Shown here piece by piece: positions 47,831-56,860 of a stretch of 64,000 bases of DNA. The number at the start of each line of letters is the position of its first letter. Position 1 is the first letter of the stretch. Below the pieces are notes generated by a model, which worked only from the letters and a program-made list of their open reading frames with translations, was not told where the DNA came from and made no database searches. A program made the translations under genes and the position numbers. The DNA lies in assembly GCF_000527175.1 (NCBI RefSeq), contig NZ_AZUR01000001.1, forward strand, positions 965,011 through 1,029,010, in the 5' to 3' direction. This DNA is from Pseudogulbenkiania sp. MAI-1. Its GTDB lineage: Bacteria > Pseudomonadota > Gammaproteobacteria > Burkholderiales > Chromobacteriaceae.

Positions 47831-48610
47831 TCAGCAAGCCGCCAGATCGCGGCGGAATACCCAGTGCGTGGTATCGGAGGCGGCGGCGTCGAAGGCATAG
47901 CCTTCATAGTCGAACGCCATGAGCCGTTCCGGCTCGGTGACGCGGTGCTTCGCCGCCCAGCGCGCCATCAGTCCGCGCGCGCGCTTGGCGTAGAAGCTGA
48001 TGATCTTGTACTGGCCGTTCTTCCTGTCCTGGAACACCGGAGTGATTACCGGGGCGTCGAGCTTCTTCGGCTTCACCGCCTTGAAGTATTCCTCGGACGC
48101 CAGATTCACCAGCACCGGTTCGGTGGCTTCGGTCAGCCTGTGCCTTAGCGCGTCGGTGACGATGTCGCCCCAGAACTCGTACAGGTTCTTGCCGCGCGTG
48201 TTGGTGAGCCGGGTGCCCATCTCCAGCCGGTAAGGCTGCATCAGGTCGAGCGGCCTGAGCACGCCGTAGAGGCCGGACAGCACGCGCAGATGGCGCTGCA
48301 GGTAGTCCAGTTCTTCTTCGTTCAGGTCGGAGGCGTTGAGTCCTTCGTAGACATCGCCCATGAAGGCGAGCACCGCCTGTTTGGCCGGGCCGGGCGTGAA
48401 CGGGCGCGACCACTCGGCGTAGCGGCCGGCGTTGAGCACGGCCAGCGGGTCGCTGATGTTCATCAGCCGGCCGATCTCGGCCGGGCTGTGCTGGCGCAGC
48501 ACGTCGATCAGCTCGGCGCTGTGGTCGAGAAAATCGGGCAGGGTGTAGCGGGTGATGTGGGGCGGGGTGGTGTAGTCCAGCGTTTTGGCCGGGGAGATCA
48601 CCATCAACAT
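47831..48610 (-). CDS. yaaA: Peroxide stress protein YaaA
   Basis: A 259-residue protein that limits free iron and DNA damage during hydrogen peroxide stress in E. coli. The N-terminus MLMVISPAKTLDY, the central FMGDVYEGLNAS and GLYGVLRPLDLMQPYRLEMG, and the C-terminal ISFYAKRARGLMAR with FDYEGYAFD are family hallmarks. Extending the frame upstream would cross into the divergent dtd gene and is rejected. Confidence 0.93.
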   Translation of the reverse strand: MLMVISPAKTLDYTTPPHITRYTLPDFLDHSAELIDVLRQHSPAEIGRLMNISDPLAVLNAGRYAEWSRPFTPGPAKQAVLAFMGDVYEGLNASDLNEEELDYLQRHLRVLSGLYGVLRPLDLMQPYRLEMGTRLTNTRGKNLYEFWGDIVTDALRHRLTEATEPVLVNLASEEYFKAVKPKKLDAPVITPVFQDRKNGQYKIISFYAKRARGLMARWAAKHRVTEPERLMAFDYEGYAFDAAASDTTHWVFRRDLAAC

Positions 48611-48739
48611 GGGCGGGGTCCTCGTGGTTCCAATTGGCCCGATTGTACCGGAAGCGGGCCGCCCTGATGGCGGGCGGCCGTGATCTGACGCCCGACCGGC
48701 GCTACAATGCCGGCTGCCAAGAAACAGTGGGGGTGGATG

Positions 48740-49192
48740 ATGCGGGCGTTGGTGCAGCGGGTGAGCGAGGCGGCAGTCAGGGTGGATGGCGAGGTGTGCG
48801 GGGCCATCGGTCCGGGCCTGCTGTTGCTGGTCGGGGTGGAGGAGGTGGACGGGCAGGCCGATATCGACTGGCTGGTACGCAAGATCGCCCAACTGCGCAT
48901 TTTCAACGACGAGGCCGGGGTGATGAACCGCTCCGTGCTCGACGTAGGGGGCGAGGTGCTGGCGGTGAGCCAGTTCACCTTGTTCGCCAGTACCAGGAAG
49001 GGCAATCGCCCTTCCTATAGCCGGGCGGCGCGCGGCGAGATCTCGGCGCCGGTGTTCGAGCGCTTCGTGGCCTGCTTGGCCGAAACCTTGGGCAAGCCGG
49101 TGGCGACTGGGGTGTTCGGCGCCGACATGAAGGTGGGGCTGGTCAACGACGGCCCGGTCACGATCTGGCTCGACAGCCGTCAGCAGGAGTGA
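48740..49192 (+). CDS. dtd: D-aminoacyl-tRNA deacylase
   Basis: Removes D-amino acids from mischarged tRNAs; 150 residues. It starts MRALVQRVSEAAVRVDGEVCG and has the active-site segments SQFTLFASTRKGNRPSYSRAA and MKVGLVNDGPVTIWLDS. Of two adjacent ATGs the second gives the family's N-terminus. A -10-like TACAAT lies at 48703-48708. Confidence 0.94.
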   Translation: MRALVQRVSEAAVRVDGEVCGAIGPGLLLLVGVEEVDGQADIDWLVRKIAQLRIFNDEAGVMNRSVLDVGGEVLAVSQFTLFASTRKGNRPSYSRAARGEISAPVFERFVACLAETLGKPVATGVFGADMKVGLVNDGPVTIWLDSRQQE

Positions 49193-49214
49193 CCGGCCGC
49201 CGGCCCTGCAAAGC

Positions 49215-49240
49215 AAACAGCCCCGCGAGCGGGGCTGTTT
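49215..49240. terminator. Terminator between dtd and mltD
   Basis: AAACAGCCCC and GGGGCTGTTT form a ten-base-pair stem with a six-base loop. Short T-rich tails exist on both strands, so it probably serves both convergent genes. Confidence 0.65.
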
Positions 49241-49258
49241 CGTTTGGGGGGTACAGGG

Positions 49259-51172
49259 TTACAGGCCCTGCAGGCGGACGCGCTGTCCTGGCTGCAGCGC
49301 AACCACTTCGGTCGAGGCATTCCAGCGGCGCAGGTCGCTGTGACGCACGCCGAACTTGCGCGCGATGCTGAACATGGTGTCGCCCCGCTGTACCACGTAC
49401 TCGGCCGGGACCGAGCCCGTAGCCGCTTGTGTGGCGGAAACCCGCATCAACCCGTCGCGTGAGGTGGTGGCCAGGTAGCTGATGCCGGGTGGCGCCTTCA
49501 ACTGCAGGGTCTGCCCCAGCCGGATGTCGTTGTCCGCCAGGCCGTTGAAGGCCTTCAGCTCGCTGACGGTCAGGTTGTAGCGGCGTGAAATGTTGTAGAG
49601 CGTGTCGCCCGGCGCCACGATGTGGGCGGTGACGATGGCGGGGCTGGGGCCGCTCGCCGCCATAGCCGTCTCGCTCGGCTTGCTGCTGATGGCCGTGATG
49701 TTGCTGGGCGCAGTCGCTACGGTGTTCGCCTCGCCAGGCTTGCCGCTGGGGAGGGGGGCCGGGGCTGCCGCTACCGTGCCCGCTACGGCCGCGCTGGTCG
49801 TGACGGCCGTGACGGGGTTTTGCGGCTTGGCGTCGTTGGCTGGCGCCGGCGTGGCGGCTGCCGTCAGCGGCACCACGGCGCTGGTCGGGGTGGCGACCGC
49901 CACGGGCTGGGCACCAGCTTGCGGCACGCCGCCGTTGGTGACTAGTACCGCCGGAGTGGCGCTGGCCACCAGCGTGGTCGCCGTGCCGGCGACGGTGGTG
50001 TCGCTGCCGCTGTCGGTATCGGTCGCAGCGCTGTTGAGGTCAGCGTTGCCCTTCAGCGCCACCAGCAGCGGCTTGCCGGCACTGACGGTGCCCTTCACCC
50101 GGTTGACGGCCTGCAACTCGGCCGGGCTCATGCCGTAGCGCTCCGCCACGCTGGCCACGTCTTCGTCGGCGGCCGGGGTGTAGACCTGCCAGCTCAACAG
50201 CGGCTTGTCCCACTTGCTGAGGTTGGCTTCGAATTTGTCGATACGGTTGGCCGGGATCAGCATCTGGCGCCCGGTCTTGTGGGCGTAGACCGGCAGGTTG
50301 AAGGCCGGGTTGAGCTCCTTGAATTCGTTCACCGACATGCCGGCCATTTTCGCCGCCACGTCGAGGTTCATATGACGTCCGGTGGAGATGGCGACGAAAT
50401 AAGGTTTGTTGGGGAATTTGTCGAGCTTGAGGCCGAACTTGTCCGGTGCGGCCAGCAGGTTGCGCACCGCCAGCAGCTTGGGCACGTAGTTGCGGGTCTC
50501 GTTCGGCAGCTTGAGGTTTTCGTAGGTGGCTTCCTGGCCGCTGGCCTGGGCCCGGGCGATCGCCCGCGTCAGGTTGCCTTCTCCCCAGTTGTAGGCGGCC
50601 AGCGCCAGGCTCCAGTCGCCGAACAGGCCATGCAGGTATTCGAGGTAATCCAGCGCCGCGCTGGTGGAGGCGGCCACGTCGCGGCGCCCGTCGTACCACC
50701 AGGTTTGCTCCAGCCCGTAGTGACGGCCGGTGGAGGGCATGAACTGCCACAGGCCGGAGGCGCCCACCGGCGACTGGGCGGTGGCGACGAAGGCGCTCTC
50801 GACCGCCGGCAGCAGGGCGATTTCCGTGGGAAGGCCGCGTCGTTCCACTTCGTTCATGATGTGGAACAGGTACTTGCGGCTGCGGTCGAGAATGCGGCTG
50901 AAATACTCGGGGCGGGAGGCGAAGCTGCGCTCGTGGCGGCGCACCAGATCGGCGTTGACTTCGTCGAGTTGGAAGCCTTCACGCACGCGTTGCCAGACGT
51001 TGTCACCGTTTCGCAGCAGGCTGGAGTTGAGCAGCATCATGTCGAGGCCGGTGGCCAGGCCCTCGTCCACGCCGATCGACTGACGGAAGGCGCCCGAGTC
51101 CTCCGCGTGGACCAAGGGGACGGCGGAAAAAGCAAATGACAATGCGAGGGCCAATGGTGTGATTCTTTTCAT
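49259..51172 (-). CDS. mltD: Membrane-bound lytic murein transglycosylase D with LysM domains
   Basis: A 637-residue periplasmic peptidoglycan lytic transglycosylase. A signal peptide ends near ALSFAFSAVPLVHA. The SLT domain (about 105-220) carries the catalytic Glu in LLPAVESAFVATAQSP, then GASGLWQFMP and AAYNWGEGNL. A LysM-like segment sits near 340-370; a long Ala/Thr/Pro-rich linker (about 375-510) follows, then two clear C-terminal LysM domains (YNISRRYNLTVSEL and FSIARKFGVRHSDL). The signal has no lipobox Cys, unlike E. coli MltD. Confidence 0.92.
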   Translation of the reverse strand: MKRITPLALALSFAFSAVPLVHAEDSGAFRQSIGVDEGLATGLDMMLLNSSLLRNGDNVWQRVREGFQLDEVNADLVRRHERSFASRPEYFSRILDRSRKYLFHIMNEVERRGLPTEIALLPAVESAFVATAQSPVGASGLWQFMPSTGRHYGLEQTWWYDGRRDVAASTSAALDYLEYLHGLFGDWSLALAAYNWGEGNLTRAIARAQASGQEATYENLKLPNETRNYVPKLLAVRNLLAAPDKFGLKLDKFPNKPYFVAISTGRHMNLDVAAKMAGMSVNEFKELNPAFNLPVYAHKTGRQMLIPANRIDKFEANLSKWDKPLLSWQVYTPAADEDVASVAERYGMSPAELQAVNRVKGTVSAGKPLLVALKGNADLNSAATDTDSGSDTTVAGTATTLVASATPAVLVTNGGVPQAGAQPVAVATPTSAVVPLTAAATPAPANDAKPQNPVTAVTTSAAVAGTVAAAPAPLPSGKPGEANTVATAPSNITAISSKPSETAMAASGPSPAIVTAHIVAPGDTLYNISRRYNLTVSELKAFNGLADNDIRLGQTLQLKAPPGISYLATTSRDGLMRVSATQAATGSVPAEYVVQRGDTMFSIARKFGVRHSDLRRWNASTEVVALQPGQRVRLQGL

Positions 51173-51336
51173 TTGGCAGGCCTGAATTCAGAAATTCTGG
51201 CCGATGCTATCGGCCCAAAAAGGGAGTGTCAACACGAAAAAGCAAATAATTTCATGAGCTTTCGTCATATTTGACCAAGCTCATGAAGCATGCCATTTCC
51301 TTGTTTCCTATACGGGCAATATAGCTTTTTTCTGTT

Positions 51337-52095
51337 TCAACGAAAGTTGTTTTTCCACTCGCGCAGCACGGCAAAGACCTCCGCCGGTGTCGCCGGTACC
51401 ATCCCGGCTTGCCGGGCGGCGCTACGGCCTACCGCATCGACGCCGACCCGCAAGAACGGATTGGTGGCGCGCTCCGTAGCCAGGGTCGACGGCAGCGTAG
51501 GCTTGCCGGCGGCGAGCGCAGCCTCATCCTCGGCCAGGCGTCGACGGATGGCGGGATTGTCCGGCTCCACCGTGGCGGCAAAGCGCAGGTTGGAGAGGGT
51601 GTATTCGTGTGCGGGGTAGATCCGGGTGGCGTCGGGCAGCGCCGCGATCCGGGTCAACGAAGCGTGCATCTGCTCGGGAGTGCCCTCGAACAGGCGGCCG
51701 CAGCCGGCGCCGAACAGCGTGTCGCCGCAGAACAGCCGGCCATCGGCCAGATAGGCGAGGTGGTCGAGGGTATGGCCGGGGACTTCCAGCACCACGAAAT
51801 GGCAGCCGAACAGCTCGAATTGCGAGCCGTCCATCACCGCTTCGGTGACGAGAGGAATCGACGCCGGGCCGATGATGCGCAGGCCGGGTGTCTGTCGCGC
51901 CAACTCGGCCAGACCGCCGATGTGATCGGCGTGGTGGTGGGTGACCAGCACCGCCTCAAGCGTCAGGCCGTGGCTAGCCAGATGGGCCAGTACCAGTGCC
52001 GCGTCGCCCGGGTCGACGGCAACGGCACGGCCGGCTTCCTGCAAAAGCCAGATATAATTGTCGGAAAAGGCGCGCACGGGCGTGACGGTGAACAT
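51337..52095 (-). CDS. gloB: Hydroxyacylglutathione hydrolase (glyoxalase II)
   Basis: Splits S-D-lactoylglutathione to D-lactate and glutathione in methylglyoxal detoxification; 252 residues. The binuclear metal motif is THHHADHIGG, with later ligands in VPGHTLDHLAY, FCGDTLFGAGCGRLFEG and YPAHEYT. It is divergent from the yafS-like gene with a 20-base gap, the same neighbourhood as gloB-yafS-rnhA-dnaQ in E. coli. Confidence 0.94.
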   Translation of the reverse strand: MFTVTPVRAFSDNYIWLLQEAGRAVAVDPGDAALVLAHLASHGLTLEAVLVTHHHADHIGGLAELARQTPGLRIIGPASIPLVTEAVMDGSQFELFGCHFVVLEVPGHTLDHLAYLADGRLFCGDTLFGAGCGRLFEGTPEQMHASLTRIAALPDATRIYPAHEYTLSNLRFAATVEPDNPAIRRRLAEDEAALAAGKPTLPSTLATERATNPFLRVGVDAVGRSAARQAGMVPATPAEVFAVLREWKNNFR

Positions 52096-52115
52096 GAGTA
52101 GAGGGCGTCCTTACG

Positions 52116-52856
52116 ATGATGGAATCATTTGGTCGCTGGCTCACCACCAGCGAGCTGGGGCAGTATCTGCTCGCCAGGGAGCAGTCGTTCTACGACCGCA
52201 CGGTGGCCGATGCCTTCGGTTTCCGGGCGGTGCAGATCGGCTTGCCGCAACTGGACTTCCTGGCGGCCAACCGTATCCCCTGGAAATGCCGTGCCGGCCA
52301 GCAGGAGGGTGCCAACGTACGCTGTCTGCCCGAGCAGTTGCCGTTCGAGAGCCGCAGCCTGGACCTGGTCGTGCTGCCCCATGTGCTGGATTTTAGCACC
52401 CATCCCCATCAGGTTCTGCGCGAAGCCGAGCGCGTGCTGGTACCGGAAGGGCGGGTGGTGCTGACCGGTTTCAACCCGGTATCGTTGTGGGGCGTGCGCC
52501 GCCTGATCCAGGGCCGGCAGTCGGTGCCCTGGAACGGCCAGTTCCTGTCGCTGGTGCGTATCAAGGACTGGCTGACCCTGCTGGAACTGGAGCCGGAAGG
52601 GGGCGGTTTCATGGCTTATTGCCCGCCGTTCTCGCGTACCGACTGGATCGAGCGCTTCCGCTTCATGGAAGAGACCGGCGATCGCTGGTGGCCCCTGGCG
52701 GCCGGCGTGTACGGCATCCAGGCAATCAAGCGGCAGCGCGGCATGCGCCTGATCATGCCGCAATGGAAACCGGCCAAGGCCGCAAAAGGGCTGGTGGTGG
52801 CGGGTGGGAACGATCACCGCCACACCGCCGGCCATCACACACAAGAAAGCGTATGA
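52116..52856 (+). CDS. SAM-dependent methyltransferase (YafS-like)
   Basis: A 246-residue class I methyltransferase of the Methyltransf_11 type. The post-I region LPFESRSLDLVVLPHVLDFSTHPHQVLREAERVL and VLTGFNPVSLWGVRR are clear, but motif I is degraded: the expected glycine-rich loop near residue 25-50 is absent. Position between gloB and rnhA matches E. coli yafS. Substrate unknown. It overlaps rnhA by four bases (ATGA). Confidence 0.82.
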   Translation: MMESFGRWLTTSELGQYLLAREQSFYDRTVADAFGFRAVQIGLPQLDFLAANRIPWKCRAGQQEGANVRCLPEQLPFESRSLDLVVLPHVLDFSTHPHQVLREAERVLVPEGRVVLTGFNPVSLWGVRRLIQGRQSVPWNGQFLSLVRIKDWLTLLELEPEGGGFMAYCPPFSRTDWIERFRFMEETGDRWWPLAAGVYGIQAIKRQRGMRLIMPQWKPAKAAKGLVVAGGNDHRHTAGHHTQESV

Positions 52857-53296
52857 GCCAAGACATTGTCGAGATTTACCCCGACGGCGCCTGCAAGGGC
52901 AATCCCGGGCCGGGCGGGTGGGGCGTGCTGCTGCGCTTCAAGGGGCGCGAGAAGGAGCTGTTCGGCGGCGAGCAGGGTACCACCAACAATCGTATGGAAC
53001 TGACCGCCGTGATCGAGGGCCTGGCCCAGCTCAAGCGGCCGTGCAAGGTGGCGGTGTACACCGACTCGCAGTATGTGCAGAAGGGCATTTCCGAGTGGAT
53101 CCACGGCTGGAAGAAGCGCGGCTGGAAAACCGCCTCGAAGGAGCCGGTCAAGAACGCCGACCTGTGGCAGAGGCTGGATGAACTCCAGGCCGGCCACCAG
53201 GTCAGCTGGCACTGGGTGAAGGGCCATGCCGGCCATGAGTTCAACGAGCGCGCCGATCAGCTCGCCAACCGTGGCGTCGAGGCGCTGAACGCCTGA
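52853..53296 (+). CDS. rnhA: Ribonuclease HI
   Basis: Degrades RNA in RNA-DNA hybrids; 147 residues. Catalytic acids are visible in EIYPDGACKGNPGPGG (Asp), NRMELTAVIEGL (Glu), YTDSQYV (Asp) and ERADQLAN (Asp), and the basic handle WIHGWKKRGWKTA is present. The ATG overlaps the stop of the methyltransferase gene. Confidence 0.95.
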   Translation: MSQDIVEIYPDGACKGNPGPGGWGVLLRFKGREKELFGGEQGTTNNRMELTAVIEGLAQLKRPCKVAVYTDSQYVQKGISEWIHGWKKRGWKTASKEPVKNADLWQRLDELQAGHQVSWHWVKGHAGHEFNERADQLANRGVEALNA

Positions 53297-53348
53297 ATCT
53301 CCATCACTTTCGGCCACATCTCACGGTGGGCCACGCAGCAAGAGCATC

Positions 53349-54077
53349 ATGAGACAGATCATTCTCGATACCGAAACCACCGGCCTCGAGCCGTCGCAGG
53401 GCCACCGCATCATCGAATTCGCCGGGCTGGAGATGGTGAACCGCAAGCTGACCGGCCGTTCCCTGCATCTCTATATCCATCCCGAGCGTGAGATCGACCC
53501 CGACGCCGAGCGGGTGCACGGCATCTCGCTCGACTTCCTGGCCGACAAGCCGCGTTTCGCCAGCGTCGGCCCGGAAATCGCCGACTTTCTGCGCGGCGCC
53601 GAACTGATCATCCACAACGCCCCGTTCGACGTGGGCTTCCTCAACGCCGAATTCGAGCGCCTCGGCATCGAACGCATCGACACGCTGTGCGCCAGCGTCA
53701 TCGATACCCTGGTGATGGCGCGCGACCAGTTTCCTGGCAAGCGCAACAGCCTCGACGCGCTGTGCGACCGTTTCGAGATCGACCGCTCCAACCGGACCCT
53801 GCACGGCGCGCTGATCGACTGCGAACTCTTGGGCGAGGTCTACCTGTGGATGACCCGCGGTCAGAACAGCCTGGTGATGGACATCGATCTCGACGCCGGC
53901 GGCGGCGCCGAACTGGCCGCGCTGGAGTTCGAGCGCAAGCCGATCAAGGTCATCCGCGCCAGCGAAGAAGAGCTGAGCGCGCATGCCGCCTACCTCGACG
54001 AGCTCGACAAGGCGGTCAAGGGCACCTGCCTGTGGCGCAGCCTGGAGAACCCGCCCGCCGCGGAGGCCCAGGCATGA
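53349..54077 (+). CDS. dnaQ: DNA polymerase III epsilon subunit (proofreading exonuclease)
   Basis: 3'-5' exonuclease of the replicative polymerase; 242 residues. DEDDh motifs: Exo I ILDTETTGLEP, Exo II IHNAPFDVGFLN, and Exo III HGALIDCELLGEVYL. The C-terminal tail (from about 190) is the alpha-subunit binding segment. It overlaps ispD by four bases (ATGA), an unusual partner. Confidence 0.95.
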   Translation: MRQIILDTETTGLEPSQGHRIIEFAGLEMVNRKLTGRSLHLYIHPEREIDPDAERVHGISLDFLADKPRFASVGPEIADFLRGAELIIHNAPFDVGFLNAEFERLGIERIDTLCASVIDTLVMARDQFPGKRNSLDALCDRFEIDRSNRTLHGALIDCELLGEVYLWMTRGQNSLVMDIDLDAGGGAELAALEFERKPIKVIRASEEELSAHAAYLDELDKAVKGTCLWRSLENPPAAEAQA

Positions 54078-54757
54078 GCCGCTATCTCGCGCTGGTGCCG
54101 GCCGCCGGTTCCGGCTCGCGCTTCGGCGCCCCCTGCCCCAAGCAGTACCTGCAGCTCAATGGCAAGCCGCTGATGTGGCACACGCTGGCCACGCTGGCGG
54201 CGGTGCCGGCCATCGAGCGGGTGGCGCTGGTGATCTCGCCGGGGGACGAGTGGTTCGACAGCTATCGCTGGGACGATATCGCCAAGCTCGAAGTGCATCG
54301 CGTCGGCGGCGCCAGCCGCGCCGAGAGCGTGCAGAATGGGCTGGCCGCGCTGGCCGCGGCGGACGACGACTGGGTGCTGGTGCACGATGCGGCGCGCTGC
54401 TGCCTGACGGTGGCGGCGGTGGAGCGGCTGATCGCCACCTTGGCCGACGACCCGGTCGGCGGCCTCCTGGCGGTGCCGGTGGCCGATACCGTCAAGCGTG
54501 CCGACGCCGAGTGCCGCGTCAGCGCCACGGTGCCGCGCGAGGGGCTGTGGCTGGCGCAGACGCCGCAGATGTTCCGCGCCGGTCGCCTGGCGGAGGCCTT
54601 GGCCAAGGGCCCGGTCGACGCCATTACCGACGAAGCCTCGGCCATCGAGTTGCTCGGCCTGAAGCCCATGCTGGTGGAAGGCGAGGCGCAGAATTTCAAG
54701 GTCACCTGGCCGCGCGACCTGGCGCTGGCCAAGGCACTGCTCGCCGCCCAGCGCTAA
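54074..54757 (+). CDS. ispD: 2-C-methyl-D-erythritol 4-phosphate cytidylyltransferase
   Basis: MEP-pathway enzyme making CDP-methylerythritol; 227 residues. It shows the nucleotide loop LVPAAGSGSRFGAPCPKQYL, GGASRAESVQNGL and VHDAARCCLT, and the C-terminal ITDEASAIELLG. The start ATG overlaps the dnaQ stop. ispF follows after 22 bases. Confidence 0.95.
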   Translation: MSRYLALVPAAGSGSRFGAPCPKQYLQLNGKPLMWHTLATLAAVPAIERVALVISPGDEWFDSYRWDDIAKLEVHRVGGASRAESVQNGLAALAAADDDWVLVHDAARCCLTVAAVERLIATLADDPVGGLLAVPVADTVKRADAECRVSATVPREGLWLAQTPQMFRAGRLAEALAKGPVDAITDEASAIELLGLKPMLVEGEAQNFKVTWPRDLALAKALLAAQR

Positions 54758-54779
54758 TCAGGAAAGGACAATAAAAGAG

Positions 54780-55256
54780 ATGTTCCGTATCGGACAGGGT
54801 TACGACGTGCACCAGCTGGTGGAAGGACGCCCGCTGATTCTGGGGGGGGTGACCATCCCCCACGACAAGGGACTGCTCGGCCATTCCGACGCCGACGCCC
54901 TGCTGCACGCCATTACCGACGCCATCCTTGGCGCGGCGGCGCTGGGCGACATCGGTCGCCATTTCCCGGATACCGATCTACGCTTCAAGGGAGCGGACAG
55001 CCGCGTGTTGCTGCGCGAGGCCATGGCGCGCGTGCGCGCGGCGGGTTGGCAGGTGGTCAACGTCGACGCCACGCTGATTGCCCAGCGTCCCAAGCTGGCG
55101 CCGCATATCGATGCGATGTGTGCTTCCATCGCCAGCGATCTGGGGTTGGCCGTCACGGCCGTCAACGTCAAGGGCAAGACCAACGAAAAACTCGGTTATC
55201 TGGGCCGCGGCGAGGCGATCGAGGCGCAAGCCGTCTGCCTCTTGATGCCGCTGTGA
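54780..55256 (+). CDS. ispF: 2-C-methyl-D-erythritol 2,4-cyclodiphosphate synthase
   Basis: Next-but-one MEP-pathway enzyme, a trimer with zinc; 158 residues. RIGQGYDVHQL carries the zinc-binding Asp and His, LGHSDADALLHAITDAI the third ligand region, and TTNEKLG-type KTNEKLGYLGRGEAIEA the C-terminal signature. rpiA follows. Confidence 0.95.
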   Translation: MFRIGQGYDVHQLVEGRPLILGGVTIPHDKGLLGHSDADALLHAITDAILGAAALGDIGRHFPDTDLRFKGADSRVLLREAMARVRAAGWQVVNVDATLIAQRPKLAPHIDAMCASIASDLGLAVTAVNVKGKTNEKLGYLGRGEAIEAQAVCLLMPL

Positions 55257-55343
55257 TACCCGTTGGCAATTTGCCCGACAATTCACGCCCCGTATGGGAT
55301 AATCAGGACAGGACCATTACATACAAAACCGAGGAGGCCTACG

Positions 55344-56003
55344 ATGCTTACCCAGAACCAGCTGAAACTCGCCGTCGCCCAGAAAGCACTGGAATTCGTT
55401 CCGGACAACTGTATTGTCGGCGTCGGTACCGGCAGCACCGTCAATCTGTTCATCGAGGAACTGGCGACCATCAAGGGGCGCATCAAGGGGGCCGTCTCCA
55501 GTTCCGAGGCCTCCACCGAGCGCCTGAAGGCCCACCATATTCCGGTCTACGACCTCAATACCGTGGACGAGGTGCCGGTCTACATCGACGGCGCCGACGA
55601 GGTGAACCACTACCTGCACATGATCAAGGGCGGCGGCGGCGCGCTGACGCGCGAGAAGATCGTCGGCGCGGTTGCCACCGACTTCATCTGCATCGCCGAC
55701 GAATCCAAGTACGTCGACGTGCTGGGCGGCTTCCCGCTGCCGGTCGAGGTGGTACCGATGGCGCGCAGCTACGTCGCACGCGAGCTGGTCAAGCTGGGCG
55801 GCCACCCGGAACTGCGCGAGCACTTCGTCACCGACAACGGCAACATCATCCTCGACGTGCACCGCCTGCACATTTCCAAGCCGGTGGAACTGGAGGAAAC
55901 CATCAATCAGATCGCCGGCGTGGTCACCTGCGGCCTGTTCGCCCGGCGCCGTGCCGACGTGCTGATCCTCGGCCGCCAGAGCGGGGTCGAGATCCTGCGC
56001 TGA
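55344..56003 (+). CDS. rpiA: Ribose-5-phosphate isomerase A
   Basis: Interconverts ribose 5-phosphate and ribulose 5-phosphate; 219 residues. Family blocks are VGVGTGSTVNLFIEEL, SSSEASTERLKAH, YIDGADEVN, MIKGGGGALTREKI and VTDNGNIILDV. The ATG at 55344 follows GAGGAGG; an in-frame start at 55263 would add 27 unrelated residues. Confidence 0.95.
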   Translation: MLTQNQLKLAVAQKALEFVPDNCIVGVGTGSTVNLFIEELATIKGRIKGAVSSSEASTERLKAHHIPVYDLNTVDEVPVYIDGADEVNHYLHMIKGGGGALTREKIVGAVATDFICIADESKYVDVLGGFPLPVEVVPMARSYVARELVKLGGHPELREHFVTDNGNIILDVHRLHISKPVELEETINQIAGVVTCGLFARRRADVLILGRQSGVEILR

Positions 56004-56068
56004 TTGTCATCGGCGTGTCACACCGAGAGCTTATCCTGTAGCGTTACCGCTATTCGTACGAGAGAGTC

Positions 56069-56773
56069 ATGGCTGAACATACCTCCAAGCAGTTTGACAT
56101 TGAACTGGAAACCATCCGTACCCGCGTGCTGCAGATGGGCGGCATGGTCGAACAACAGATCCAGTCTGCCGTTGATGCGTTGATGGCGGCCGATATCGAA
56201 CGGCTCGAAAAGGTGGTGGCCGACGACGCACTGGTCAACGCGCTGGAAGTCGCCATCGACGACGATTGCCAGCACATCATCGCGCGCCGCCAGCCGGCCG
56301 CCAGCGACCTGCGCATGGTGATCACCGTGATCAAGACCATCACCGATCTGGAGCGTATCGGCGACGAAGCGCAGAAGATCGCCCGCCAGGGCAAGATCAT
56401 TCACCAGTCGGAGCGCTACCAGCTGCCGCGTTTCCGCGAGGTGCGCAAGATGGCCGACGTGGCGCTGGCCATGCTGCGCCGCGCGCTGGACGCCTTCGCC
56501 CGGCTCGACGCCACCGCCGCGCTGGAACTGGCCGAGGAAGACCTGATCCTGGACGAGGAGTTCTCGGCCGAGCTGCGCCAGCTGATCACCTTCATGATGG
56601 AAGACCCGCGCACCATCAGCATGTCGATCGACACGCTGTTCATCGCCAAGGCGATCGAGCGCATTGGCGATCACGCCAAGAACATCTCCGAGTACGTGGT
56701 CTACCTGGTCAAGGGCAAGGATATCCGCCATACCACGCTGGAAGAGATCAAGCGCGAGACCCAGGCGAGTTGA
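56069..56773 (+). CDS. phoU: Phosphate transport regulator PhoU
   Basis: A 234-residue, all-helical dimeric protein that connects the Pst phosphate transporter to the PhoR-PhoB system. Two PhoU repeats are visible, each with an E/DxxxD metal motif and the second with RIGDHAKNISEYVVYLV. No pst genes are in the window; ppx follows after a terminator-like hairpin, so the context is phosphate and polyphosphate control. Confidence 0.94.
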   Translation: MAEHTSKQFDIELETIRTRVLQMGGMVEQQIQSAVDALMAADIERLEKVVADDALVNALEVAIDDDCQHIIARRQPAASDLRMVITVIKTITDLERIGDEAQKIARQGKIIHQSERYQLPRFREVRKMADVALAMLRRALDAFARLDATAALELAEEDLILDEEFSAELRQLITFMMEDPRTISMSIDTLFIAKAIERIGDHAKNISEYVVYLVKGKDIRHTTLEEIKRETQAS

Positions 56774-56796
56774 TGCGCTCGTGACGTTGCAGCGCC

Positions 56797-56829
56797 AATG
56801 GCGGTAACATTCCGGTTACCGCCATTTTT
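56797..56829 (+). terminator. Terminator between phoU and ppx
   Basis: ATGGCGGTAAC and GTTACCGCCAT form an 11-bp stem with a six-base loop, followed by five T ending 32 bases before the ppx start. Confidence 0.75.
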
Positions 56830-56860
56830 ATGTCCAACTCAAACAAGAGAAGGGGTGATT

